Shown: positions 8,670 through 16,236 of the stretch, piece by piece | Position numbering within the stretch: position 1 is the stretch's first letter | Layout of the letters: every line of letters starts with the position of its first letter | From: Anaerolineales bacterium HSG25 | Lineage (GTDB): Bacteria; Chloroflexota; Anaerolineae; 4572-78; J111 | Direction of reading: 5' to 3' | Assembly: GCA_030377865.1 (NCBI GenBank) | Contig: JAUCGA010000056.1 | Location: 1 to 35,552, forward strand | DNA: 35,552 nucleotides | Notes under the pieces: model-generated | What the model saw: the letters and a program-made list of their open reading frames with translations, nothing else | Database searches by the model: none | Told to the model about the DNA's origin: nothing | Made by a program: the position numbers and the translations under genes

Positions 8670-8709
8670 GTCTCTTTTCATAATAAGCTAGATGGCTTAT
8701 AATAGAGAC
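8670..8709 (+). promoter_or_regulatory. Dyad overlapping a TATAAT box upstream of rpmB
   Basis: GTCTCT at 8670-8675 and AGAGAC at 8704-8709 form the ends of an imperfect dyad with an inner AAGC/GCTT. A perfect TATAAT (8698-8703) sits inside the right arm, with a weak TTTTCA 17 bases upstream. This could be a second rpmB promoter with an operator. Alternatively it is a leader hairpin of RNA started at the 8581 promoter. Confidence 0.4.
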
Positions 8710-8797
8710 ATAACTTTTTAGAAACTATATAATACCCTTAAAAATGTAGGGTGTTAGTTTAAGATAGATATTGGTATAAATATCGGGAGGTTGATAA

Positions 8798-9037
8798 ATG
8801 GCGCGTAAATGTAAGATTACGGGCAAAGGGCCAATGGCCGGAAACAATGTGTCACATGCCCAAAACCGTACAAAACGACGGTGGTTGCCCAATGTGCAGA
8901 AACGACGTATATATGTACCGGAAGAAGATCGTTGGGTTCGAGTACGTATGTCAACGCGGGCTTTGCGTTCAGTCACGAGAAAAGGTTTAATGCCTTACTT
9001 ACGTGAGCAGGGTCTTACACTAAAAGATATAACGTAA
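8798..9037 (+). CDS. rpmB: 50S ribosomal protein L28
   Basis: 79 residues, very basic. It begins [20 protein letters not shown], typical of bacterial L28, with the conserved KRRWLPNVQ and [12 protein letters not shown] segments. A GGGAGG ribosome-binding site lies eight bases before the ATG. It is a single gene with its own promoter candidates at 8581 and 8698. Of the paired zinc cysteines seen in some L28 proteins, only C5 is present here, so it looks like the zinc-free form. Confidence 0.96.
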   Translation: MARKCKITGKGPMAGNNVSHAQNRTKRRWLPNVQKRRIYVPEEDRWVRVRMSTRALRSVTRKGLMPYLREQGLTLKDIT

Positions 9038-9149
9038 TGGCAGTTTTATTCTAGGTTAGTTGCAATCTGATTTCAAAGAAATTGTTACTAGGTATTTAAC
9101 CTAATCAAAATAATCTCAAAAATGATAACTTAAAAGTGGAGTTTATAAT

Positions 9150-9773
9150 ATGGCAGAACCAAGTGGACTGTTTTACCCTAACTTGATGGCGCGTATTTAC
9201 CTACAGGCATTAGAAGAGGTAATGGGAAAGAATGGTATTAACGCCCTGCTCAACCTGGCTAAGCTACCGCAATTAATCGACAATTATCCACCCGCAAATC
9301 TCAATAAAGAGTTTGACTTTGCTGATTTTGGAGCATTAGGTCAAGGTATTGTCGATATGTATGGCCCTCGTGGTGGTCGTGGTTTGGCACTCCGAGCTGG
9401 ACGAGCTTCTTTCGCCGATGGGTTATCAAAATTTGGTGCAACAGCTGGAGCCGCTGACTTGGCGTTTAAAGTGTTGCCTACAGGTACAAAACTAAAAGTC
9501 GGGTTAAAAGCTTTAGCCGAAACGTTCACCAAATTTAGCGATCAACATTCTTCCTTAGCTGAAGATGGCGATCATTTTGTATACACGATCCATCAATGCC
9601 CTGTATGTTGGGGACGAAAAGAGGCTAAACCGATTTGTTATGGTGCTATTGGCATCTTGCAAGAAGGTTTACGCTGGGTTAGTGGCGGGAAAGATTTTAG
9701 AGTTGAAGAAATGGAATGTGTAGCCACGGGGCATGAAAACTGTGTGCTTCATATTTTCAAAGAACCACTCTAA
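9150..9773 (+). CDS. V4R-domain protein
   Basis: 207 residues. The C-terminal half is a V4R (4-vinyl-reductase-like) domain: a HQCPVCWGR segment, then C at PICYG, ECVATGHENCVLHI at the end, and the GG-DFRVEEMEC block between. Five cysteines could bind a metal. The family fold is related to haem-NO-binding and XylR/DmpR sensor modules and to BchJ. The N-terminal half (MAEPSGLFYPNLMARIYLQA...) is a helical part found with this domain in Chloroflexi proteins. No photosynthesis genes are near, so a small-ligand sensor role is more likely than chlorophyll synthesis. It ends at a strong palindrome shared with the convergent UDG operon. Confidence 0.75.
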   Translation: MAEPSGLFYPNLMARIYLQALEEVMGKNGINALLNLAKLPQLIDNYPPANLNKEFDFADFGALGQGIVDMYGPRGGRGLALRAGRASFADGLSKFGATAGAADLAFKVLPTGTKLKVGLKALAETFTKFSDQHSSLAEDGDHFVYTIHQCPVCWGRKEAKPICYGAIGILQEGLRWVSGGKDFRVEEMECVATGHENCVLHIFKEPL

Positions 9774-9824
9774 TTAATCTATCCCTACATAATATCATAG
9801 CCAATACATTAGACAATCACTCTA

Positions 9825-9892
9825 ATGAATTTAGCTATAACACAAAAAAGAGGCACTTAAGTGTCTCTTTTTTGTGTTATAGCTAAATTCAT
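9825..9892. terminator. 34-bp-arm palindrome, probable bidirectional terminator
   Basis: The two arms (9825-9858 and 9859-9892) pair along their whole length with one G-T exception and no loop. The inner part has A6 and T6 tracts (CACAAAAAAGAG / CTCTTTTTTGTG). It sits between the convergent V4R and UDG genes, where a bidirectional rho-independent terminator is expected. The stem is much longer than such terminators need. Confidence 0.7.
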
Positions 9893-9913
9893 CTATTATC
9901 AATTCTTTTATTG

Positions 9914-10003
9914 GTAAATATTCAGTAAACTCGCTAGAAAGAGCGTCAGAAACCCGATTCTCAAAGAAATCGGGTTTCTAGGGCGGTTTTACTGAACTTT
10001 TAC
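9914..10003 (+). mobile_element. 90-bp MITE, copy 1, with 8-bp target duplication
   Basis: It begins GTAAATATTCAGT and ends ACTGAACTTTTAC, which are imperfect terminal inverted repeats, with a central AGAAACCCGAT.../AGAAATCGGGTTTCT hairpin. It is flanked by the perfect direct repeat TTTTATTG (9906-9913 and 10004-10011). The right-hand duplicate contains the TAA stop (10006-10008, minus) of the uracil-DNA glycosylase. Non-coding. Four more copies lie at 12605, 15353, 22468 and 27248. Confidence 0.85.
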
Positions 10004-10005
10004 TT

Positions 10006-10815
10006 TTATTGTGCCGTATGAGCCTGCTCAACCAAAGCCGGAATATTATTAAAGTCATCAATAATCATGGCCCGCCATTTAGGGTTACGCAAGGCCGCGG
10101 CTGGATGAAACATGGGAATAACCATCCGTTTTCCAATCTGTTTTGCCTGACCATGAATTTTAGTAATGGCCGCTCCCGGAAAGTAACGATGCATGGAAAA
10201 TCGGCCTAAGGTGACAATAACTTTGGGATCTATTAATTCAATCTGACGTTCAAGATAATCTTTGCAGGCTTGTAGCTCATCGGGTTTTGGGTCTCGGTTT
10301 TTAGGAGGACGACATTTAACTACATTAGTGATAAAAACATCGGCTCGTTTATAGCCAATATTTCCTAATAACTCTTCTAATAAACGGCCTGAGGCACCCA
10401 CAAAAGGGCGAGCTTGTTTGTCCTCGTTTGCACCGGGGCCTTCACCAATCATCATAACATCCGCTGGCGTAGGCCCCTCGCCCGGTACAGCCCGATTACG
10501 CTCGACATGCAAACCGCATTGTCGGCAGTCGCCAATTGTACAGGCTACTTGATGAATATCCATCCTAGATAAGGAATCGACAGAGGTCATGTCTACCAGC
10601 GCGGGTGGATAACCACTCACCCATTGTTTACTGCCGTATGCTTTACGAAACCACTCCCCTTTGGGACTTAACATCCAAATGTCCCCCCATGTTTCATCGA
10701 CCAAGCTCATCCCTCGTACAATGTTATCACGCTCTTCGGGGCTGATTTCACCTTGGATACAGCGTTCGTTTGCCTGTTCAACTTGGGTTTGAAACTTAAA
10801 AAATCGGTTGCTCAT
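10006..10815 (-). CDS. Family 4-type uracil-DNA glycosylase, with N-terminal extension
   Basis: 269 residues. It excises uracil from DNA. The catalytic part (about 90-265) has motif A GEGPGANE (124-131), PFVGASG with GRLL, NVVKCRPP, and the C-terminal FHPAAAL. Four cysteines fit the [4Fe-4S] ligands of family 4: C97, C100, C168 and C184, and the 16-residue gap between the last two matches the family. The first ~90 residues are an extra helical region that I cannot assign. Its start overlaps the end of rimI by 20 bases, making it the last gene of the tsaE-tsaB-rimI operon. Its stop codon lies inside the target duplication of a MITE. Confidence 0.92.
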   Translation of the reverse strand: MSNRFFKFQTQVEQANERCIQGEISPEERDNIVRGMSLVDETWGDIWMLSPKGEWFRKAYGSKQWVSGYPPALVDMTSVDSLSRMDIHQVACTIGDCRQCGLHVERNRAVPGEGPTPADVMMIGEGPGANEDKQARPFVGASGRLLEELLGNIGYKRADVFITNVVKCRPPKNRDPKPDELQACKDYLERQIELIDPKVIVTLGRFSMHRYFPGAAITKIHGQAKQIGKRMVIPMFHPAAALRNPKWRAMIIDDFNNIPALVEQAHTAQ

Positions 10816-11353
10816 GATATAGTTCTCCGGTTGAGTATTTTTTGGCTAACTGTTGTTTGATAATACACCCTCGATTTTGCATAAAGGTCTGATAATCGGG
10901 GGTGTTGATGGGTGGGGTGGTCAGAATGAGGGCCATTTCACCGTCGGGATAGTATTTAGGTCGTTCTCCGACGATATTAAATTGATATTTTTGATACAGT
11001 CGCATGGCTCGATGATTAGAGGCGCGTATCTCTAAGGTTGCTAGACGTAAGGAAGAGTAGCGTGCTTGTGACAAGAGATAAAATAATAGCCAGTCACCCA
11101 ATTGTTGACCTTGCCATGTAGGATTTATCGACACTGTGGTAATATGAGCCTCGTCAGCTAAAGCCCAAAAACCGCCCACGCCAATGATTTTGTTGTTCAT
11201 GGTCAATAGGTAGTTTTGAGCTAGATTCGGTTGTTCTAATTCGCGAGTGTAATCTTGGCGAGACCAATGGCTTTGATAAGCGGCCTGTTCGACGGTAATA
11301 ACCATCGGTATATCCTCATGCCGCATTGGCCTGATATGGAGGTGAACTGTCAC
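10796..11353 (-). CDS. rimI: GNAT acetyltransferase RimI-like (ribosomal-protein-S18-alanine N-acetyltransferase)
   Basis: 185 residues. The GNAT fold is visible: N-terminal IRPMRHEDIPMVITVEQ, SHWSRQDYTREL, the acetyl-CoA loop QGQQLGDWLL, and the end of the fold with ASNHRAMRLYQKYQFNIVGERPKYY split over two helices. The RimI signature is IRASNHRAMRLY. A C-terminal extension of about 35 residues follows the fold. It lies between tsaB (4-base overlap) and the UDG (20-base overlap). The tsaB-rimI neighbourhood is conserved in many bacteria and supports the name. Confidence 0.85.
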   Translation of the reverse strand: MTVHLHIRPMRHEDIPMVITVEQAAYQSHWSRQDYTRELEQPNLAQNYLLTMNNKIIGVGGFWALADEAHITTVSINPTWQGQQLGDWLLFYLLSQARYSSLRLATLEIRASNHRAMRLYQKYQFNIVGERPKYYPDGEMALILTTPPINTPDYQTFMQNRGCIIKQQLAKKYSTGELYHEQPIF

Positions 11354-12006
11354 GGTGACGAGGCATAGATGGGGGCTAATGATTTTGAATCTTGATAATC
11401 ATGGTTAGCAAATCGTTCTGCCGCGATCTCAGCGAGATAACCGGCTCGACGCAGGCGACTGGCCGGAGGTATGATTTGTGCTCGACGATTTGAGCCATGC
11501 TCTAACACCGAAGCTGACTCGCTGTCAATTTCACCGACACATAAACATGATTTTGTAATGGTAGGAGCCAACTCCTCAACATTAGTTACATACGGCTCCA
11601 CCAGTACTTGCCAAACATTATCAACTTGATCGTAACATGTCGCTAAAATTCGGCCTCGTCCAGCCTGAACAATGGCCCAAACCGGCAGGCCATCTTTTTG
11701 AAATGGGTAGGCCACAATATCTAAGGTTGGCACACCGATTAATGGCAATCGGTAGGGTAAGGCTAGCCCCTTGGCTATTGCTAATCCAATGCGTACCCCG
11801 GTAAAGGACCCGGGGCCGATTGAAACGGCAATGGCAGTCAGGTCAGAAATTTGTATCTCTGCGCCCTTAAGCATGCGGACGATACGAGGCGTTAACTCGG
11901 TAGTGTGACGACGACCAGCAAACCAAGCTTCTTCGGCATGGAGGCCATCTTCAGTATATAATGCTAAACCAGCATATTGGGTGGCTGTATCAATGGCTAA
12001 TATCAT
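11350..12006 (-). CDS. tsaB: tRNA t6A biosynthesis protein TsaB
   Basis: 218 residues. It begins MILAIDTATQYAGLALY, the ASKHA-fold start, and has VSIGPGSFTGVRIGLAIAKG, the diagnostic TsaB loop. TsaB scaffolds the TsaB-TsaD-TsaE complex that adds threonylcarbamoyl to A37 of ANN-decoding tRNAs. The 4-base overlaps with tsaE upstream and rimI downstream imply coupled translation. tsaD itself is not in this window. Confidence 0.93.
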   Translation of the reverse strand: MILAIDTATQYAGLALYTEDGLHAEEAWFAGRRHTTELTPRIVRMLKGAEIQISDLTAIAVSIGPGSFTGVRIGLAIAKGLALPYRLPLIGVPTLDIVAYPFQKDGLPVWAIVQAGRGRILATCYDQVDNVWQVLVEPYVTNVEELAPTITKSCLCVGEIDSESASVLEHGSNRRAQIIPPASRLRRAGYLAEIAAERFANHDYQDSKSLAPIYASSP

Positions 12007-12497
12007 CGAGCAAATGTCCGTTTTTTAAATACTTTCAATAAATTTACAAATCGAGAGCCATAAGGGCGTAATACCACCCGTCGTCGCGTTTCACTTAGGT
12101 GGTATAACTCGACAACCATGTAAGCGTCAGGCAACACATCCATTGCTCGGTCAGCCCATTCAATCAGTGTCACTCCAGAATCATACATGTAATCCTCTAA
12201 ACCAAAACTCATACCATCAACTGCACCAGTTAAGCGATATAAGTCGATATGATAAACTGGCAATCGTCCGTCATATTCGTTGACAAGAGTAAAAGTCGGT
12301 GATATAACTCGGTCAGTCACAGTTAGCCCCTGACAAATACCCTGTACCCAACGGGTTTTACCTGTACCTAACTCACCAACGAGGGCTATCACGTCGCTAG
12401 GTTCCAAGAGTGAACCAAGCCGTGCGCCCAAACGATGTGTTTGTAGTTCGCTATGACTAATGAAATCTAGGGTATTAGGTTCGAGGATTGGTGACAC
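12003..12497 (-). CDS. tsaE: tRNA t6A biosynthesis ATPase TsaE
   Basis: 164 residues. It is the P-loop ATPase of the t6A complex. The Walker A is GELGTGKT (41-48), followed by SPTFTLVNEY and the HIDLYRL segment, then LIEWADR, all standard for TsaE. The start codon is GTG at 12497 without a convincing ribosome-binding site. It is the first gene of the tsaE-tsaB-rimI-UDG unit. A 22-bp-arm inverted repeat lies 13 bases upstream, between this gene and the divergent metallophosphoesterase. Confidence 0.93.
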   Translation of the reverse strand: MSPILEPNTLDFISHSELQTHRLGARLGSLLEPSDVIALVGELGTGKTRWVQGICQGLTVTDRVISPTFTLVNEYDGRLPVYHIDLYRLTGAVDGMSFGLEDYMYDSGVTLIEWADRAMDVLPDAYMVVELYHLSETRRRVVLRPYGSRFVNLLKVFKKRTFAR

Positions 12498-12509
12498 GAT
12501 ATCTAGATG

Positions 12510-12559
12510 GTGATGAATGATAAGGCAATAAAAATCGTTATTGACTTATCACTCGTCAC
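12510..12559. repeat. 22-bp-arm inverted repeat upstream of tsaE
   Basis: GTGATGAATGATAAGG... pairs with ...CTTATCACTCGTCAC with three mismatches and a 6-nt loop. It lies in the divergent spacer between tsaE and the phosphoesterase gene. It may be an operator or leader hairpin for the tsaE operon. No function is proven by sequence. Confidence 0.5.
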
Positions 12560-12604
12560 GTTGGCACTCATTATACACATATTGTGGAGAGGGACAAAGC
12601 CTTG

Positions 12605-12695
12605 GTAAATATTCAGTGAACTTGTCAGAAGGAGCGTCAGAAACCCGATTTCTTAAAGAAATCAGGTTTCTAGGGCGGTTTTACTGAACTTTTAC
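12605..12695 (+). mobile_element. MITE, copy 2
   Basis: Full-length copy with GTAAATATTCAGTGAA at the left and ACTGAACTTTTAC at the right. The flanks are GCCTTG and GCCTTTG, a target duplication decayed by one base. Two substitutions weaken the central hairpin. It lies in the tsaE/phosphoesterase divergent spacer. Confidence 0.8.
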
Positions 12696-12793
12696 GCCTT
12701 TGGCAGAATTAAGAGAATTGTGGTATCATTATATATTGCTCAATCATCGACTGAGTAATCAAACTATCCTCTTTATAGAATTGGTATAAATTT

Positions 12794-13534
12794 ATGCGTT
12801 ATCTTATTGTTTCTGATGTCCACGCTAATTTAACTGCTTTTGAAGCTGTTTTGAATGATGCGGCTGGTTCGTATGAAAAAGTATGGTGTTTAGGGGACAT
12901 GGTCGGCTACGGCCCCAACCCTAATGAATGTGTTGAGTTACTATTAACCCTTGACCATCTTTGTATTGCTGGTAATCATGATTGGGCGGTACTTGGTAAA
13001 CTTGATATTGATGATTTTAACCCTGATGCCCGATACGCCACATTATGGACTAGAGAGCAGTTAACCTCGAATGTTAAAGAGTATCTTGACGAACTACCAA
13101 CCAAACTCCTCGAAGAAGAGTTTTATACCCTTGTTCATGGTAGCCCACGGCATCATGTGTGGGAATATATCCTCTACCCGACGATTGCCCAACCAAACTT
13201 TGAGCATTTTGATACTCCCTACTGTTTTGTAGGACACACACACAGCCCCGTTATCTTTCGGCAAGCTGATAATCCTGATGACATGTGTGATGCACTTGTG
13301 CCGGTTTTTAACGCCGGGCCGATTCAGTTTGATGAATCACGCCTGATTGTCAACCCCGGTAGCGTCGGTCAACCTCGTGATGGTGATGCTAGAGCCGCTT
13401 ATGGCCTATTAGACACTGAGGCGCGTACCTTTGAGTATCGGCGAGTGGCCTACAAAGTTGGTGAAATCCAAGAGAAGATGAAAGGGTATAATTTCCCACC
13501 TCGACTTTGGAATCGTTTAGCCTTTGGGTGGTAG
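12794..13534 (+). CDS. Calcineurin-like metallophosphoesterase (YfcE/MJ0936-like)
   Basis: 246 residues. It has the five metallophosphatase motifs in order: DVH (D8, H10), GDMVGYGP (D35), GNHD (61-63), VHGSP and GHTHSP, so both metal sites are complete. NPGSVGQPRDGDARAAY is the typical end of this small phosphodiesterase subfamily. The substrate is unknown. It is a single-gene unit, divergent from tsaE and convergent with murJ, whose stop lies two bases away. Confidence 0.88.
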   Translation: MRYLIVSDVHANLTAFEAVLNDAAGSYEKVWCLGDMVGYGPNPNECVELLLTLDHLCIAGNHDWAVLGKLDIDDFNPDARYATLWTREQLTSNVKEYLDELPTKLLEEEFYTLVHGSPRHHVWEYILYPTIAQPNFEHFDTPYCFVGHTHSPVIFRQADNPDDMCDALVPVFNAGPIQFDESRLIVNPGSVGQPRDGDARAAYGLLDTEARTFEYRRVAYKVGEIQEKMKGYNFPPRLWNRLAFGW

Positions 13535-13535
13535 A

Positions 13536-15023
13536 TTAGCGAGCAATCTTCCTAACTAAAACTCGTATCTCCTGCAACCCTAACAAATAAGCCAATAGAA
13601 AATAGACCCCACCCCCTAAGATAATCCCCCATATATCGAGCCACCATGTTGTGGCGGGCAACAATAGCAGTGTGACGGCCATGCCACCTGTGGCGAGGCT
13701 CATTTTGGCTAATGCTGACCCAAATCCTGTTCGTACCAAGCCGCCCATCTCCGGGTGTAACAACCACAATAGCACCACCATCTCCAACATAACGGCAACT
13801 GAGTTCGCCAAAGCTAACCCCGCATGAGCCGGATAGCTCCACATAGCAAAGCCCCGCATCAAAATAATACTGAGTATGACGTTAATGATCATGGTTACAA
13901 TGGCAATCATTACAGGTGTTCTGGTATTTTTTAGGGCATAAAACGCTCGTGTTGCAATCTCGACGACTGCATGGCCGATTAAACCCACCGAAAAGAAAGC
14001 CAACGCCCATACAGTTGCCTCGGTAGAGGTTGCGTCAAACTCACCCCGTTCAAATAGAAGCCGAATAATCGGTCGCCCCCAAATCACCAATCCTGCGGTT
14101 GCAGGCAGAGTCAAAAAAAGCATGCTTTGCAGGGTTGTCCCAAAGATATAGCGCATCTCGGAACGTTTACCTTGACTGACCAAAGTCGATAAGGTTGGAA
14201 ACAGGGCCGTCGCCACCGATTGAGCAATAATTCCTTGGGGAAGTAACATGACAATCCAGCCATAGTTTAGGGCCGTCAAACTGCCGGTTGTCAGTTGAGT
14301 CGCCAGTATTGCATTGACCATAAAGTTGACCTGTACTGCGGCAATACCGACCATACGAGGCAACATCAACCCGATGACCTCATGCAGATTCTCATCATGC
14401 CAACCAAATACTGGCTGATATTTCATTTGATAGCGAACGAGACCCGGTATTTGTATCAGTAAATGCCCCAACGCGCCCAGCACTACGCCGATGGTCAATC
14501 CCTTTACGCCCCATGTTTCACCTAAGAAAACCGCCCCGAAAATTATCCCTAAATTGTAAATGACCGGAGCCAGCGCAGGGAGTAAAAAATGTTGATGGGC
14601 ATTGAGAATTCCCATGACCACGCCGCTTACTCCAAAAATCATGGTTGAGATGAGCATCCAGCGCATTAACTCAATCGTTAATAGCTGTTGTGTAGTGGTT
14701 AAATCGGAATACAGATAACTCACCACTGTGGGGGCGAATATCGCCATGACGAGACACAGGAGACCCAACACCAGCAGAACGGTGTTGATGACGGCTGAAG
14801 CCAAGCGCCATGCGCCGAGCATGTCCTGTCGAGTTAAATGACCGGTAAAAACGGGAATAAAGGCCGACCCTAACGCTCCTCCCGAAACAGCATAAAACAA
14901 AAAATCTGGCACACGAAACGCGGCCAGATATGCGTCCATCTCGGCGGTGGTGCCAAATTGATAGGCAATCACCATCTCTCGAAAAAGCCCCAACGCTCGG
15001 CTGACGATGAATAGCGCCATCAC
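13536..15023 (-). CDS. murJ: Lipid II flippase MurJ (MviN)
   Basis: 495 residues as drawn, with about 13-14 hydrophobic helices of the MOP superfamily. MurJ flips the peptidoglycan precursor lipid II. Motifs are SRALGLFREMVIAYQFG, MDAYLAAFRVPDFLFY, GGALGSAFIPVF, and ALNYGWIVMLLPQGII, all close to MurJ. The drawn GTG start has no ribosome-binding site and cuts into the first helix. The frame stays open upstream (AKLFRAATLVMALFIVSRA), and a CTG at 15077 with GAGG five bases before it would give a 513-residue protein that looks complete at the N-terminus. The next upstream stop excludes any other usual start. Confidence 0.9.
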   Translation of the reverse strand: MMALFIVSRALGLFREMVIAYQFGTTAEMDAYLAAFRVPDFLFYAVSGGALGSAFIPVFTGHLTRQDMLGAWRLASAVINTVLLVLGLLCLVMAIFAPTVVSYLYSDLTTTQQLLTIELMRWMLISTMIFGVSGVVMGILNAHQHFLLPALAPVIYNLGIIFGAVFLGETWGVKGLTIGVVLGALGHLLIQIPGLVRYQMKYQPVFGWHDENLHEVIGLMLPRMVGIAAVQVNFMVNAILATQLTTGSLTALNYGWIVMLLPQGIIAQSVATALFPTLSTLVSQGKRSEMRYIFGTTLQSMLFLTLPATAGLVIWGRPIIRLLFERGEFDATSTEATVWALAFFSVGLIGHAVVEIATRAFYALKNTRTPVMIAIVTMIINVILSIILMRGFAMWSYPAHAGLALANSVAVMLEMVVLLWLLHPEMGGLVRTGFGSALAKMSLATGGMAVTLLLLPATTWWLDIWGIILGGGVYFLLAYLLGLQEIRVLVRKIAR

Positions 15024-15185
15024 CAGCGTTGCGGCTCGAAATAGTTTTGCGGTTGCGGATTGATTGTTAGCTGACAGTGTAACCTCTATGCTGTTCGTTT
15101 AGCTCGTTCAACTTCTCGGTCTAGTTCTAAAAGGGAAATATGGAAATCAGAAGTTTATCATTTCAACATGACTAAAACAATATTT

Positions 15186-15241
15186 GACAGGATTAACAGG
15201 ATTACAAGTAAAAAAATCCTGTCAATCTTGTTAATCCTGTC
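15186..15241. repeat. Palindromic dispersed repeat (GACAGGATTAACA family), copy 2
   Basis: GACAGGATTAACAGG at the left pairs with TTGTTAATCCTGTC at the right. It is the second copy of the repeat at 979-1042, here upstream of murJ. The rest of 15078-15352 has no gene. Confidence 0.75.
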
Positions 15242-15352
15242 AAAAAATGCTTTTGGTTTTATCAATATATCAGGTCATGAATGAGACAACAAACTCTTGA
15301 TATAGTATGGCGTTAATTAAGTTATGTGAGGCTCGTAGTACCCAATTCATTG

Positions 15353-15420
15353 GTAAATATTCAGTGAACTCGCCAGAAAGAGCATCAGAAACCCGATTTC
15401 TCAAAGAAATCGGGTTTCTA
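15353..15420 (+). mobile_element. MITE, copy 3 (3'-truncated)
   Basis: Identical in layout to the other copies from GTAAATATTCAGTGAA through the central hairpin. Homology stops after GGGTTTCTA, and the right terminal repeat is missing. The end lies 24 bases from the stop codon of the DUF302 gene. Confidence 0.8.
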
Positions 15421-15443
15421 GCATGGGCAAAAGTAGAATAGAT

Positions 15444-15845
15444 TTAGGCAGTTGTCAAGCTATCTCGGACGCGGCTTAGACGGGCGTAAGCTTCATCAGC
15501 GACGGCTTTGAGGGAGGGGCTATCAACCACACCGAGCATGACCAACGGATCAACAATTGAGATGGTAGCTTGCCCGTCGTCGGTTTCGTAGACAATCACA
15601 TTGCAGGGTAACAGTAAGCCAATTTCTAACTCGTTTTGCAGAGCTTGGTGCGCTAGATTGGGGTTACAAGCCCCTAAAATAACATAACGCCGGAACTCGG
15701 CATCAATCTTTTTCTTAAGGGTGGTTTTTACATCAATCTCGGTCAAAACGCCAAATCCCTCTGTTTTTAAAGCCGCGGTTACTTTTTCAATTGCCTCGGC
15801 GTAAGATAAATTCGTGGTTACTCGCAATCCATACTCGGTTGTCAT
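15444..15845 (-). CDS. DUF302 domain protein
   Basis: 133 residues, the usual length for a stand-alone DUF302 domain. The signature is YAEAIEKVTAALKTEGFGVLTEIDVK, ILGACNPNLAHQALQNE and LLPCNVIVYE. DUF302 proteins are often found with redox or metal-stress genes; the biochemical role is unknown. AAGGAG lies eight bases before the ATG. Single-gene unit. Confidence 0.9.
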   Translation of the reverse strand: MTTEYGLRVTTNLSYAEAIEKVTAALKTEGFGVLTEIDVKTTLKKKIDAEFRRYVILGACNPNLAHQALQNELEIGLLLPCNVIVYETDDGQATISIVDPLVMLGVVDSPSLKAVADEAYARLSRVRDSLTTA

Positions 15846-16021
15846 TGTAAAGCTCCTTTTTGTAAGATAAAACCTTTTTAGAATAATTGACGGGTGCCGT
15901 GGCGTTCAGCTATTGCACCCGTTGGTCATGATAGGTGGCGACAGAGATTAAGGCAAGTTACTGGCTCTTTGGGTTTCCCGTGCAAAAGTCATAATTGTCC
16001 TACAAGGCTAAAAACTCAAGA

Positions 16022-16089
16022 CCGCTAAAAGCGGCCTAAATAGCTGGCTTTAGCCTGCTTTAGCTATCAGCATCGGGATTTATTCCGAT
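16022..16089. repeat. Three small hairpins in the DUF302 upstream spacer
   Basis: CCGCT/AGCGG, TAGCTGGC.../GCTTTAGCTA and CATCGG/CCGATG hairpins lie side by side. No gene is visible in 15846-16236. These are probably decayed REP-like repeats. Confidence 0.4.
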
Positions 16090-16150
16090 GTGTCATCAGT
16101 CAAGATAACAACATTAACGAATTATGAATTATGAATACGTTGTGCATCAA

Positions 16151-16185
16151 GAGAGTGGTTCAATCTTGAAGATTGAACCACTCTC
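16151..16185. terminator. 17-bp-arm hairpin downstream of the PBP gene
   Basis: GAGAGTGGTTCAATCTT and its perfect complement around a single G. It lies 52 bases after the PBP stop codon (minus strand). There is no T-run, so it may instead be a repeat or an RNA-stabilising hairpin. Confidence 0.45.
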
Positions 16186-16236
16186 GATCACGTAACTTGT
16201 CTAATCCTTGATTAATGTCGCTCACATGACGCACAG

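Noticed and set aside
9150..9773. V4R protein named as bchJ
   Set aside because: No photosynthesis genes nearby and the N-terminal half differs from BchJ.
9914..10003. The MITE as a CRISPR or regulatory RNA family
   Set aside because: The terminal inverted repeats with 8-bp target duplications explain the structure as a mobile element; no RNA function can be shown.
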